A stretch of DNA of 64,000 nucleotides from Kutzneria kofuensis (GTDB taxonomy: Bacteria > Actinomycetota > Actinomycetes > Mycobacteriales > Pseudonocardiaceae), in NCBI RefSeq assembly GCF_014203355.1, contig NZ_JACHIR010000001.1, forward strand, positions 7,442,038-7,506,037, written 5' to 3'. Numbering within the stretch: position 1 is the first letter of the stretch; each line of letters opens with the position of its first letter. Under the pieces are notes generated by a model. It was given only the letters and a program-made list of their open reading frames with translations. It had not been told where the DNA came from and made no database searches. The position numbers were made by a program, and so were the translations under genes. Shown here piece after piece: positions 32,843-41,610 of this stretch.

Positions 32843-34129
32843 ATGGCGAGCATACGACAAGATGACCTTGGGTTGGGTCGAATCGGAAAATGGCCGTTGT
32901 GGGGGCGGCCGGTGCTCTCGATCTGGTATGTGCTTGCCGTCGATCTCGGCGCGCTGGCGGTCATCGCCACCGCATTCGCCGAGCCCGGCGGCGCGGATGT
33001 GCCCGTGGTGAGCGCGGCGGCCCTGGCGGCCGCCGCTTTTGTTCAGGGGGAGGCCTCTCGGCGAATCGAGCGTTTGCGCCGCGTGATGAGCGGTTCCGTG
33101 CACATCAACATGGTGTCGGTGTGGGTGTTCGCGGCCGTGCTGACGCTGCCGATGTCGTGGGTGGCGGTGCTGACCGGGCTGGTCTCGTCGCACGTCGTGC
33201 TGCGCAGCTACCGGATCCAGCGCAGCTACCCGCACCGGCAGGTGATGAATGCCGCCGCGATGGTCCTGGCGGCGTGGGCCGCGCGGCTCGTGCTGGACGC
33301 GGGGGGCGTTCCGGTGCTGACCCGCGCGACCGACCTGGACGCCGTGTCCATCGGGATCGTGCTGGCCGCGGCGGTGGTGTTCTTCGCCGTCGACGGGGTG
33401 CTGATCGCGGTCAGCCTGCTGGTCGACGGCGGCGGCGAGCGGTCGCTGCGCGACCTGGTCGGCTCCGCCGACGACAACGCCCTCGAGCTGGCCACGATCT
33501 GCATCGGCGCGGTGATCGGGCTGGTGCTCGTGTACCAGCCGTTCGCGCTGCTGTTCCTGTTCGTGCCGCTGTTCGTGCTGCACCGCAGCGTGCTGGTCAA
33601 GCACCTGGAGGAGCTGGCCACCAAGGACCAGAAGACGGGCCTGCTCAACGCCTCGACCTGGCGGGACGTGGCCGGCAAGGAGCTGACCCGGGGGACGGCG
33701 TTCGGCGTGCTGATGGTCGACCTGGACCACTTCAAGCGGGTCAACGACACGTACGGGCACCTGGCCGGGGACGAGGTGCTCAAGGCCGTCGCCGGCGCCG
33801 TGCGGCGGTCCGTGCGGGACTACGACTCGGTCGGCCGGTTCGGCGGCGAGGAGTTCGTGGTGCTGCTGCCCGGGCTGCGCAGCGGCGATGTGCTGGCCAT
33901 CGCGGAGCGGATCCGGCGGGCCATCAGCGAGCTGCGGGTGCCGCTGTCGGACAGCGACACGGTGTTGTCCACGCTGACGGCCTCGATCGGCGTCGCCGTG
34001 TACCCGGAGGCCGCGTCCGGTGTGGACGAACTGCTGCACGCCGCCGACACTGCCCTCTACCGGGCGAAACGCGCCGGCCGGAACCGGGTCGTCAGCAGCA
34101 TGGCGGTGTGTGACACCCGAACGGGCTAG
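32843..34129 (+). CDS. Membrane-bound diguanylate cyclase (GGDEF)
   Basis: 428 residues from ATG 32843 (GGGGGGAG upstream). The first ~250 residues have about six to eight membrane spans of a MASE-like sensor with a cytoplasmic loop. The GGDEF domain (about 265-425) has DLDHFKRVNDTYGHLAGDEV and the active-site signature GRFGGEEFVVLLP (near 333), an accepted GGEEF variant, plus an RxxD inhibitory site (RDYD) five residues before it. It makes cyclic di-GMP from two GTP and is likely product-inhibited. No EAL domain. In actinomycetes c-di-GMP controls development. Confidence 0.93.
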   Translation: MASIRQDDLGLGRIGKWPLWGRPVLSIWYVLAVDLGALAVIATAFAEPGGADVPVVSAAALAAAAFVQGEASRRIERLRRVMSGSVHINMVSVWVFAAVLTLPMSWVAVLTGLVSSHVVLRSYRIQRSYPHRQVMNAAAMVLAAWAARLVLDAGGVPVLTRATDLDAVSIGIVLAAAVVFFAVDGVLIAVSLLVDGGGERSLRDLVGSADDNALELATICIGAVIGLVLVYQPFALLFLFVPLFVLHRSVLVKHLEELATKDQKTGLLNASTWRDVAGKELTRGTAFGVLMVDLDHFKRVNDTYGHLAGDEVLKAVAGAVRRSVRDYDSVGRFGGEEFVVLLPGLRSGDVLAIAERIRRAISELRVPLSDSDTVLSTLTASIGVAVYPEAASGVDELLHAADTALYRAKRAGRNRVVSSMAVCDTRTG

Positions 34130-34199
34130 GCGCTGGACGCGCGGCGCCGCCGGTTCGCGGGTACCAAAGGGGGACGACTCCAGCGAGGAGGTGGCCTCC

Positions 34200-34676
34200 A
34201 TGACCGAGCCGAACCGCGGCGCCGCCGCCCAGCACGAGACGCCCGAGGTCCCGCCCATGCGCGACGCCGTGCCCGAGACGCCCGCCGTCCCGGCCATGCC
34301 CGGCGGCATGGTGCCCGGCGGCGGGGCGGCGATCGAGCCCGCCGCCACCGACACCGAGGTCGGCCGCCCGGGCGCCGTCGAGCCCGGCGTCGCCGACACC
34401 CCCGCCGCCGAGCCCGTGCGCCTCAAGCGGACCCGCATCAGCGGCCTCTGGGTAGGCATCACCGTGGCCGCCGTCGTGTTGTTGCTGCTGCTCGTCTTCA
34501 TCGTGCAGAACAACACCTACGTGACCATCTACTTCTTCGGCTGGGGCGGCCAGTTCCCGCTCGGCGTCGCCCTCCTGCTGGCGGCGATCTGCGGCGTCCT
34601 GCTGGTGGCGATCCCCGGCTACGGCCGGATCATCCAGCTGCGGCGGTCGTTCCGAAAGGCGTCGAAGCAGGCCTGA
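34200..34676 (+). CDS. LapA-domain (DUF1049) membrane protein
   Basis: 158 residues from ATG 34200 (GGAGG upstream). A disordered N-terminal half rich in Pro, Ala and Glu precedes two membrane helices (LWVGITVAAVVLLLLLVFIV and LGVALLLAAICGVLLVAIPG) with the LapA core QNNTYVTIYFFGWGGQFPL between them, and a basic tail. In other bacteria LapA-domain proteins help lipopolysaccharide assembly; in actinobacteria the role is unknown. The stop lies in a hairpin terminator. Confidence 0.87.
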   Translation: MTEPNRGAAAQHETPEVPPMRDAVPETPAVPAMPGGMVPGGGAAIEPAATDTEVGRPGAVEPGVADTPAAEPVRLKRTRISGLWVGITVAAVVLLLLLVFIVQNNTYVTIYFFGWGGQFPLGVALLLAAICGVLLVAIPGYGRIIQLRRSFRKASKQA

Positions 34677-34695
34677 CGCCGTCGGCGTCAGGCCC
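34671..34695. terminator. GGCCTGACGCC hairpin overlapping the lapA-like stop
   Basis: GGCCTGACGCC (34671-34681) and GGCGTCAGGCC (34685-34695) form an 11-bp perfect stem with a 3-base loop, including the stop codon of the LapA-domain gene. It separates that gene from the convergent phospholipase gene. Confidence 0.75.
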
Positions 34696-34705
34696 GCTTC
34701 CCCGC

Positions 34706-35734
34706 TCAGCCCCGGGGCAGGACCTCGGGCAGCACGGTGGTGAGCTGCCGCCAGTCGGTGCCGACCACGCTGGCGCCCTTGCTCGCCACCAGCGCGACCC
34801 GGTCCTGCGCCTGCTGCACGGTCGGGTTGACGTCGTCGATCGCCGGCTTGACGTTCTGCGCGTCGGTCATGATCAGGAAGTAGTGGTTGGCCACGTAGAA
34901 CGAGGTGTCGATGCCGCCGTCGATGTAGGCGCTGGCGTCGCCGTCGAACACCACGAACCACGGCCGCAGCGAGGCGTCGCTGTACTGGCTGCGCGGGTCG
35001 CCGGCGGCGGCGTTGTGCACCGCCGGGAAGATCTGCGCCTGCGCCAGGTTGCCGGAGCTGGCCAGGCCCTTGAGGTACTGCGCGTACTCGACGTCGGTGC
35101 GCAGGTGGTCGGTCGGGTTCTGCTCCTCGACCGTGCCGGGGATGATCTCCACCAGCACCTTGCCGGCGAGCGCGGCCCGGGTCGGCCAGTTGTTGGCCTT
35201 GGCGGCGTCGTCGAGCGACGGGTACGAGCCGAGCAGGTCGACCGGCCGGAACACCCGGCTGCCCAGGCTGTTGTGCACGTAGCTGTCCAGGCTGGCCGGG
35301 CCGAGGCCGATGGTGGCGTCGAAGCCGGCCTTGAGCTCGATCTTCACCGTGAGCGGGCCGGCGTTCGGGTGGTTGCCCAGCCACACGTTGATGTCGTCGA
35401 GGCAGTCGTTGAGGTTCTGGTTGCGTGTGCCGCTGTACAGGTTCGCGGTCGGCGACTTGGCCTGCACGCAGTTGTTGTCGCTGCCGATCGGGTTGCTGTG
35501 GCTGACGTTCCACTTCTTCGTGAAGATGTTGAACCACGCGTCCAGCTCGACCAGGTTCGCGCCGGCGTCCAGCGACTGCGCCAGGTACTGGTAGGCGGCG
35601 GTGTCGTAGGTGTTGTGGATGCCGACCGTGGTGGCCTCGGACAGCCGCAGCGATCCGGTCCCGTCGGCCGTCGCGGTCCCGGCGGTCAGGCCCGCCAGCG
35701 CCAGCACCGCGACCGCCACCTTGCTCACCCGCAT
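34706..35734 (-). CDS. Secreted phosphoinositide-specific phospholipase C-like protein
   Basis: 342 residues from ATG 35734 (GAGGAG upstream), signal peptide VAVAVLALAGLTAGTATA. The PI-PLC TIM-barrel start is visible: VGIHNTYDTAAY with the first catalytic His, NLVELDAWFN with acidic metal ligands, and VSHSNPIG with the second His. These Ca-dependent bacterial PI-PLC-like enzymes cleave phosphatidylinositol or related lipids outside the cell. Divergent from icmF across a 350-base region. Confidence 0.88.
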   Translation of the reverse strand: MRVSKVAVAVLALAGLTAGTATADGTGSLRLSEATTVGIHNTYDTAAYQYLAQSLDAGANLVELDAWFNIFTKKWNVSHSNPIGSDNNCVQAKSPTANLYSGTRNQNLNDCLDDINVWLGNHPNAGPLTVKIELKAGFDATIGLGPASLDSYVHNSLGSRVFRPVDLLGSYPSLDDAAKANNWPTRAALAGKVLVEIIPGTVEEQNPTDHLRTDVEYAQYLKGLASSGNLAQAQIFPAVHNAAAGDPRSQYSDASLRPWFVVFDGDASAYIDGGIDTSFYVANHYFLIMTDAQNVKPAIDDVNPTVQQAQDRVALVASKGASVVGTDWRQLTTVLPEVLPRG

Positions 35735-36010
35735 AGGGATCTCCTCAGTTCTCGTCCGATCACGGGGTGTGGCGGCACCCGGGTGCGACCCTACGGGCGC
35801 GCAGGCGGCATCGACAGGCTCAACCGATAACGGAAGCGTGCTGGTAGCCGGATGGATGAACGGTGTTAACCCGGCGGCCGTGCGGACTGTCGTATTCGCC
35901 GGTCACGCCCGATTTTCGGGCGGCCGTGTGAGCGGCGCCGCACCCGCATTGGTTGCACTCCCGATAGTAGGAAGGCAAAGTATTTGGGAGGCCACCCACG
36001 AGGAGTCCCA
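35735..36010. other. Divergent intergenic region between phospholipase and icmF
   Basis: About 276 bases without a supported gene. It must hold the promoters of both divergent genes. An AT-richer stretch near 35960-35995 (GATAGTAGGAAGGCAAAGTAT) lies before the GAGGAG ribosome site at 36000-36005 used by the small upstream ORF of icmF. I see no clear operator. Confidence 0.5.
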
Positions 36011-36091
36011 GTGAGCGAGCTTGCGAGCGAACCATTCAACGCCGAGCGTCCGCGAACGCGGACACCGAGCGCTAGCGAGGTGGCGCAGTGA
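36011..36091 (+). CDS. 26-residue ORF translationally coupled to icmF
   Basis: GTG 36011 follows GAGGAG at 5-6 bases and opens a 26-codon frame (starts MSELASEPFNAERPRTRTPS) whose stop TGA (36089-36091) overlaps the icmF start GTG (36088-36090). icmF itself has a weak ribosome site, so it probably relies on ribosomes finishing this ORF. The peptide's own function, if any, is unknown; a leader role is the simplest reading. Confidence 0.5.
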   Translation: MSELASEPFNAERPRTRTPSASEVAQ

Positions 36092-39000
36092 GCGGAGCAG
36101 TTGCTCTCCACAAGCCGAGCAACCCGGTCCGGTTCATCACCGCCGCCAGCCTGTTCGACGGGCACGACGCCGCCATCAACATCATGCGGCGCATCCTCCA
36201 GTCGCAGGGCGCCGAGGTGATCCACCTGGGCCACAACCGGTCGGTGGACGAGGTCGTCACGGCCGCGATCCAGGAGGACGCGCAGGGCGTGGCGATCAGC
36301 GCCTACCAGGGCGGCCACGTCGAGTACTTCACGTACCTGGTGCAGCTGCTGGCCGAGCGCGGCGCCGGGCACGTCAAGGTGTACGGCGGCGGGGGCGGCG
36401 TGATCGTGCCGCGGGAGATCGAGCTGCTGCACTCCCGGGGCGTGGCCCGCATCTTCTCGCCGGCCGACGGCCAGCACATGGGCCTCGCCGCGATGATCAA
36501 CACCATGGTCGCCTCCTGCGACACCGACCTGTCCGAGCAGGTCCCGGCCACCTGGGACGGCCTGTTCACCGGCGCGCAGGACGCGCTGGCCCGGGCCATC
36601 ACGGTGATCGAGGCCGGCAAGCTGCCCGGCGAGCTGCGGTCGGCGATGACCGAGGCGGTCGGCGACCGGCGCGTGCCGGTCCTGGGCATCACCGGCACCG
36701 GCGGCTCCGGCAAGTCCTCGCTGACCGACGAGCTGGTCCGCCGGTTCCGGCTGGACCAGCAGGACAAGCTGCACATCGCCGTGCTGGCGGTTGACCCGAG
36801 TCGTCGCCGCGGTGGCGGTGCGCTGCTGGGCGACCGGATCCGGATGAACTGCCTCGACCGGGAACGGGTGTTCTTCCGCTCCATGGCGACCCGCCGGGCC
36901 GGCGCGGAGGTGCCGGACGGCCTGGCCGACGCGATCCTGGCCTGCAAGGCGGCCGGCGCGGACCTGATCGTCGTCGAGACGCCCGGCATCGGCCAGGGCG
37001 ACGCCGCGATCGTGCCGTTCGTCGACCACTCGCTGTACGTGATGACGCCGGAGTTCGGCGCCGCGTCGCAGCTGGAGAAGATCGACATGCTGGACTTCGC
37101 CGACGCGGTGGCGATCAACAAGTTCGAGCGCCGCGGCGCCGAGGACGCCCGTCGCGACGTGGCCCGCCAGCTGGTGCGCAACCGCGAGGCGTTCGGCTCC
37201 ACCTGGGAGGACATGCCGGTCTTCGGCACCAGCGCCGCCACCTTCAACGACGACGGCGTCACCGCGCTGTACCAGCACCTCGTGGCGGAGCTCGGGTTCG
37301 AGCACGGCGTGCTGCCCAGGGTCGAGGGCAAGGTCTCCACCTCGGCGTCCACCGTCGTGCCGGCCGCCCGCGCCCGCTACCTCTCCGACATCGCCGACAC
37401 GGTTCGCTCGTACCACAGGCGGACCGAGGAGCAGGTCGAGGCCGTCCGCCGGCACGCCCACCTGGTCGAGGCGCAGAAGGCGCTGGACGCCGCCGGTAAG
37501 TCCACTTCGGACCTTTCCGCCCTGGTGGACGAGACCGAGCGCAAGGTGGACCGGGACAGCGCCGACTTGCTGGCCGACTGGCCGCACACGGTCGAGCAGT
37601 ACTCCGGCGACGAGCTGGTGTTCACCGTGCGGGACAAGGAGATCCGCACCGCGCTGACCCGGGAGACGCTGTCCGGCAACAAGGTCCGCCGGGTCAGCCT
37701 GCCCCGGTTCGACGACGACGGCACGCTGCTGCGCTTCCTGCGCAAGGAGAACCTGCCCGGCCGCTTCCCGTACACGGCGGGCGTCTTCCCGTTCAAGCGG
37801 GACGGCGAGGACCCGGCCCGCATGTTCGCCGGCGAGGGCGACGCCTTCCGCACCAACAAGCGGTTCAAGCTGTTGTCCGAGGGCTCGGCGGCGACCCGGC
37901 TGTCCACCGCGTTCGACTCCGTCACGCTCTACGGTCGCGACCCCGACACCCCCCCGGACGTCTACGGCAAGATCGGCACCTCCGGCGTGTCCATCGCGTC
38001 GCTGGAGGACATGAAGGCCCTCTACGACGGCTTCGACCTCACCTCGCCGACCACGTCGGTGTCGATGACGATCAACGGCCCGGCGCCGACGATCCTGGCC
38101 TACTTCCTGAACACGGCGATCGACCAGCGCGTCGACGCGTTCCGGGCCGAGCACGGCCGGGAGCCGTCGGCCGAGGAGACCGCGGAGCTGCGGGCGTGGG
38201 CGCTGGCCAACGTGCGCGGCACCGTGCAGGCCGACATCCTCAAGGAGGACCAGGGCCAGAACACCTGCATCTTCTCCACCGAGTTCAGCCTGCGCATGAT
38301 GGCCGACATCCAGGAATGGTTCATCGCCAACAAGGTGCGCAACTTCTACTCGGTGTCGATCTCCGGCTACCACATCGCCGAGGCCGGCGCCAACCCCATC
38401 AGCCAGCTGGCGTTCACGCTGGCCAACGGCTTCACCTACGTGGAGTCGTACCTGGCGCGCGGCATGGACATCGACGACTTCGCCGCCAACCTGTCGTTCT
38501 TCTTCTCCAACGGGATGGACGCCGAGTACAGCGTGATCGGCCGGGTGGCGCGGCGGATCTGGGCCATCGCGATGCGGGACCGCTACGGCGCCAACGAGCG
38601 GTCGCAGAAGTTCAAGTACCACGTGCAGACCTCGGGTCGCTCGCTGCACGCGCAGGAGATGAACTTCAACGACATCCGCACCACGCTGCAGGCCCTGTGC
38701 GCGCTGTACGACAACTGCAACAGCTTGCACACCAACGCCTACGACGAGGCCGTCACCACCCCCACCGAGAGCTCGGTGCGCCGCGCCATGGCCATCCAGC
38801 TGATCATCAACAAGGAGTGGGGCCTGTCGATGAACGAGAACCCGTTGCAGGGTTCGTTCGTCGTCGACGAGCTGACCGACCTGGTCGAGGAGGCCGTGCT
38901 GGCCGAGTTCGACCGGATCTCCGAGCGCGGCGGCGTGCTCGGCGCCATGGAGACCGGCTACCAGCGCGGCCGGATCCAGGACGAGTCGATGCTGTACGAG

Positions 39001-39315
39001 CAGCGCAAGCACAACGGGACGCTGCCGCTGATCGGCGTGAACACGTTCCTGGCGCCGCAGGCCGACGAGGGCCCGGTGGAGATCGAGCTGGCCCGCGCCA
39101 CCGAGCAGGAGAAGGAGTCCCAGGTCGAGCGGACCCTGGACTTCCAGCGCCGCCACCGCTCCGAGGCCGCCGACGCGCTGGCCCGGCTGCGCACGGCCGC
39201 CACCAGCGGCGAGAACGTGTTCGAGGTGCTGATGGACGCCGCCCGGGTGTGCACCCTCGGCCAGATCACCGAGGCGTTCTTCGAGGTCGGCGGTCAGTAC
39301 CGGCGCAACATCTGA
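36088..39315 (+). CDS. icmF: Fused isobutyryl-CoA mutase IcmF
   Basis: 1075 residues, the length of IcmF. N-terminal B12-binding domain (1-140) with the IcmF-type SLFDGHDAAINIMRRIL cobalamin motif; MeaI-like GTPase chaperone (about 190-400) with P-loop GTGGSGKSS (near 202) and NKFE at the specificity position; mutase TIM barrel (about 520-1075) with ICM hallmarks such as NTCIFSTEFSLRMMADIQEW. It interconverts isobutyryl-CoA and n-butyryl-CoA with adenosylcobalamin, the built-in GTPase gating cofactor loading. The bkd operon at 55 kb could supply isobutyryl-CoA from valine. Confidence 0.97.
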   Translation: MSGAVALHKPSNPVRFITAASLFDGHDAAINIMRRILQSQGAEVIHLGHNRSVDEVVTAAIQEDAQGVAISAYQGGHVEYFTYLVQLLAERGAGHVKVYGGGGGVIVPREIELLHSRGVARIFSPADGQHMGLAAMINTMVASCDTDLSEQVPATWDGLFTGAQDALARAITVIEAGKLPGELRSAMTEAVGDRRVPVLGITGTGGSGKSSLTDELVRRFRLDQQDKLHIAVLAVDPSRRRGGGALLGDRIRMNCLDRERVFFRSMATRRAGAEVPDGLADAILACKAAGADLIVVETPGIGQGDAAIVPFVDHSLYVMTPEFGAASQLEKIDMLDFADAVAINKFERRGAEDARRDVARQLVRNREAFGSTWEDMPVFGTSAATFNDDGVTALYQHLVAELGFEHGVLPRVEGKVSTSASTVVPAARARYLSDIADTVRSYHRRTEEQVEAVRRHAHLVEAQKALDAAGKSTSDLSALVDETERKVDRDSADLLADWPHTVEQYSGDELVFTVRDKEIRTALTRETLSGNKVRRVSLPRFDDDGTLLRFLRKENLPGRFPYTAGVFPFKRDGEDPARMFAGEGDAFRTNKRFKLLSEGSAATRLSTAFDSVTLYGRDPDTPPDVYGKIGTSGVSIASLEDMKALYDGFDLTSPTTSVSMTINGPAPTILAYFLNTAIDQRVDAFRAEHGREPSAEETAELRAWALANVRGTVQADILKEDQGQNTCIFSTEFSLRMMADIQEWFIANKVRNFYSVSISGYHIAEAGANPISQLAFTLANGFTYVESYLARGMDIDDFAANLSFFFSNGMDAEYSVIGRVARRIWAIAMRDRYGANERSQKFKYHVQTSGRSLHAQEMNFNDIRTTLQALCALYDNCNSLHTNAYDEAVTTPTESSVRRAMAIQLIINKEWGLSMNENPLQGSFVVDELTDLVEEAVLAEFDRISERGGVLGAMETGYQRGRIQDESMLYEQRKHNGTLPLIGVNTFLAPQADEGPVEIELARATEQEKESQVERTLDFQRRHRSEAADALARLRTAATSGENVFEVLMDAARVCTLGQITEAFFEVGGQYRRNI

Positions 39316-39325
39316 CGGGTTCGCC

Positions 39326-39372
39326 ACGTGAGTGGCTCACTTGCTCTCAGCGGCGAAGTGAGCCACTCACGT
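39326..39372. terminator. ACGTGAGTGGCTCACTT palindrome between icmF and SDR, overlapping the SDR 3' end
   Basis: ACGTGAGTGGCTCACTT (39326-39342) pairs perfectly (17 bp) with AAGTGAGCCACTCACGT (39356-39372), loop 13 bases. It follows the icmF stop by 10 bases and contains the stop and last codons of the convergent SDR gene. The same core is found at 10667-10713, so this is a repeated element serving as a bidirectional terminator. Confidence 0.7.
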
Positions 39373-40054
39373 ACGCGTCGACGGGCTGGGAGAGCGCGGC
39401 TTTGGTCCGCCGGGTCGGCTCGTCGGCCAGCACCTCGGCCTGGTCCGCCAGCAGCGCCCGGACGGTCTGCTCGGCGACGTCGTCAGCGGTGATCTTGGGC
39501 CCGGTGACCCAGGCGCTCATGTCGGTGTCGACGAAGCCGGCATGCACGCCGACGACGAGCGTGCCCTGGTCGGCCAGGCCGGCGCGCAGCGTCTGGGTGA
39601 GGGACCACTGGGCGGCCTTGGAGGCGGCGTAGGCGGGCCAGCGGGCGCTGCCGACCCACGAGGCGAGCGAGAGCATGTTGACCACGGCTCCGCCGCCGTT
39701 GCGGGCGAGGATCGGGGCGAAGGCCCGGGACACGGCCCAGGTGCCGAAGTAGTTGACCTCCATGATGCGCCGCGCCTCGTCGAAGTCGCCGGTCATGAGG
39801 TCGCCCTTGCTGCCGATGCCGGCGTTGTTGACCAGGATCGACACGTCGCCGGCCGCCGCGGCGGCGCGGGCGATGTCGTCCGGGTCGGTGACGTCGAGGC
39901 GCAGCGGAACCAGGTCGGGGTCGGTGATCGACGTGAGGTCCCGGGCCCCGGCGTAGACCTTGGCGGCGCCGTGGGCGAGCAGCGAGCGGGCGAAGGCGTG
40001 GCCGATGCCGCGGTTGGCGCCGGTGACGAGTGCGACGGATCCCTTGATGTCCAT
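39347..40054 (-). CDS. Short-chain dehydrogenase/reductase (SDR)
   Basis: 235 residues from ATG 40054 (GGGGAAAG upstream). TGANRGIGHAF is the cofactor-binding glycine motif, LVNNAGIG the structural NNAG motif, and YAASKAAQW the catalytic YxxxK with Ser in NMLSLASW. Classical NAD(P)H-dependent oxidoreductase; substrate unknown. Its last residues (YVSGSLRR) are encoded inside the right arm of the palindrome at 39356-39372, so the repeat has become part of the coding end. Confidence 0.9.
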   Translation of the reverse strand: MDIKGSVALVTGANRGIGHAFARSLLAHGAAKVYAGARDLTSITDPDLVPLRLDVTDPDDIARAAAAAGDVSILVNNAGIGSKGDLMTGDFDEARRIMEVNYFGTWAVSRAFAPILARNGGGAVVNMLSLASWVGSARWPAYAASKAAQWSLTQTLRAGLADQGTLVVGVHAGFVDTDMSAWVTGPKITADDVAEQTVRALLADQAEVLADEPTRRTKAALSQPVDAYVSGSLRR

Positions 40055-40142
40055 GGTCTTTCCCCTGTCCTCGATCGCCGGCGCCTTCGGTCGGCGGTGT
40101 CCCCGGTCGGCGGCTCACGACCGCGACTCCGAACCTACACGC

Positions 40143-40165
40143 CTGGATATAATTTTGCTATCCAG
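40143..40165. promoter_or_regulatory. CTGGATA inverted repeat over a TATAAT box, SDR/MFS divergent region
   Basis: CTGGATA (40143-40149) and TATCCAG (40159-40165) flank 9 bases and overlap a perfect TATAAT hexamer (40148-40153) reading rightward toward the MFS gene. This is the layout of a repressor-controlled promoter. No regulator gene is adjacent. Confidence 0.5.
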
Positions 40166-40258
40166 CTGCGGGTGAAGCAGGTCACGGAGGGTGGCCGGGG
40201 GAGATCTGCTGTCGGTGGCACGGGCGGTTGCCGGTGATCGGCGGGGGTATGTGCGGGG

Positions 40259-40279
40259 CGCTCTGCTGTGGGCAGAGCG
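40259..40279 (+). promoter_or_regulatory. Hairpin in the MFS leader
   Basis: CGCTCTGC (40259-40266) and GCAGAGCG (40272-40279) form a perfect 8-bp stem with a 5-base loop, 40 bases before the MFS start. If transcription begins near 40160 the leader is about 160 bases long and holds this hairpin; an attenuation role is possible but unproven. Confidence 0.35.
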
Positions 40280-40318
40280 AGCGGTTCGGGACGGAACCAG
40301 GCTTGTAGGGTCGCGTCC

Positions 40319-41485
40319 GTGACGTTGCTCTTGCGGTACAAGGACTTCCGCCGGCTGTTCGTCGGGAACTCCGTGTCCCTGCTGGGATCCAGCGTGACGA
40401 CGGTGGCGCTGCCGCTGGCGGCGGTGGTCTACCTGCATGCGACGCCGTTCGAGATGGGCTTCCTCGGCACGGTCGCATTCCTGCCCCACCTGATGCTCGG
40501 TCTACCGGCCGGGGTATGGGTGGATCGGTTGCCGTACAAGCAAATCCTGGTGATCACCGATCTGTGCCAGCTGGTGCTGATCGGCTCCGTCCCGGTCGCC
40601 GCGGTGCTGGGCGTGCTCTCGTTGGCGCAGCTGTACGTTGTGGTGACCTTGGTCGGTGTGTGCGCGCTGTTCGACGCCGTCGCCGCGCAGTCGTTCACCC
40701 CGATGTTGGTGCCTCGTGAGCAGCTGTTACCGGCCAACAGCGCCCTGATGCTCACGAGTTCCACCGTGAACGTGGCCGGATCCGCGCTCGGCAGCGGGCT
40801 CGTCGTGCTGCTGACCGCCCCGCTCGCGACGGCCGTCGACGCCGTGTCGTTCCTTGTCGCCGCACTGTGCAAGAGCCGGATCACCGTTTCCGGCGGCGGG
40901 AACCCCTTGCGGGGCAAGCCCGACCTTTTCGGGGGCCTGCGGATCGCCTTCACGCATCCGGTGCTTCGACCCGTCACCATCGCCGCCACCCTCGGCGCGC
41001 TCGGCGGTCAGATGCAGAACGCCGTGCTGGTGCTGTACTTGGTGCGGGTGCTGGGTTTCTCGCCTGGCCTGGTCGGCGTCGCCGTGACGATCGCCGGTGT
41101 CGCCGGCATTTCCGGCGCATTGATCACGCCTGTGGTCACTCGGAGGCTGGGCCCCGGTAAGACCTTCGTGCTGGGCATGCTCCTGTCCTCCTGCGCCGGC
41201 CTCCTCCTCGCCGCCGGCCCCGCCCTGCTCTCCCAGGCGCTTCGCGGTGCCGGGCCCGCCCTCTACGGCGTCAACCAGCAGACCTTCCGGCAGGCCATGG
41301 TCGCCCCAGAGCAGCTGTCCCGCGTCAACGCCGGCTGGCGCTTCCTCGTCTACGGCACGCAGCCGGTCGGCGCCGTCCTCGGCGGCTTCCTCGGCACGGT
41401 CGACCTCCGCGCCGCCCTGATCTTCAGCGCCGCTGTCATGCTCGCCGGCACCGCCGTCGCGCTGCCGGTCGGCACCGCCCGCTGA
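40319..41485 (+). CDS. MFS transporter (MFS_3, macrolide/siderophore-exporter-like)
   Basis: 388 residues from GTG 40319. Twelve predicted helices; FRRLFVGNSVSLLGSSVTTV at the start and GLPAGVWVDRLPYKQILV as motif A loop are typical of the MFS_3 exporter group. Likely proton-driven efflux of a drug-like compound. Divergent from the SDR across a region with an operator overlapping TATAAT. Confidence 0.88.
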   Translation: MTLLLRYKDFRRLFVGNSVSLLGSSVTTVALPLAAVVYLHATPFEMGFLGTVAFLPHLMLGLPAGVWVDRLPYKQILVITDLCQLVLIGSVPVAAVLGVLSLAQLYVVVTLVGVCALFDAVAAQSFTPMLVPREQLLPANSALMLTSSTVNVAGSALGSGLVVLLTAPLATAVDAVSFLVAALCKSRITVSGGGNPLRGKPDLFGGLRIAFTHPVLRPVTIAATLGALGGQMQNAVLVLYLVRVLGFSPGLVGVAVTIAGVAGISGALITPVVTRRLGPGKTFVLGMLLSSCAGLLLAAGPALLSQALRGAGPALYGVNQQTFRQAMVAPEQLSRVNAGWRFLVYGTQPVGAVLGGFLGTVDLRAALIFSAAVMLAGTAVALPVGTAR

Positions 41486-41488
41486 AGC

Positions 41489-41590
41489 CTGTCACAGATC
41501 CGGGCTGCGCCGGAGCACGTGATCAAGGCCGGCGAGCCGATGGTCACGCTGGTCGAGTACGAGGAACTTGCGCGGCGGGCACCACCGCGC
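41489..41590 (+). pseudogene. Possible Phd/YefM antitoxin remnant
   Basis: In frame after the MFS stop, the translation VIKAGEPMVTLVEYEELARR resembles the core of Phd/YefM antitoxins (a Gly-x-Pro turn followed by hydrophobic strand and (E/D)Y-E-x-L). There is no start codon, no N-terminal DNA-binding part and no toxin gene. It occupies the gap between two convergent genes. May be a chance match. Confidence 0.25.
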
Positions 41591-41610
41591 CGTGGTGCCC
41601 GCGCGGACGC

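Noticed and set aside
35866-39327. 1153-codon open frame on the minus strand opposite icmF
   Set aside because: Low-complexity translation with no family match; icmF on the plus strand explains the region.
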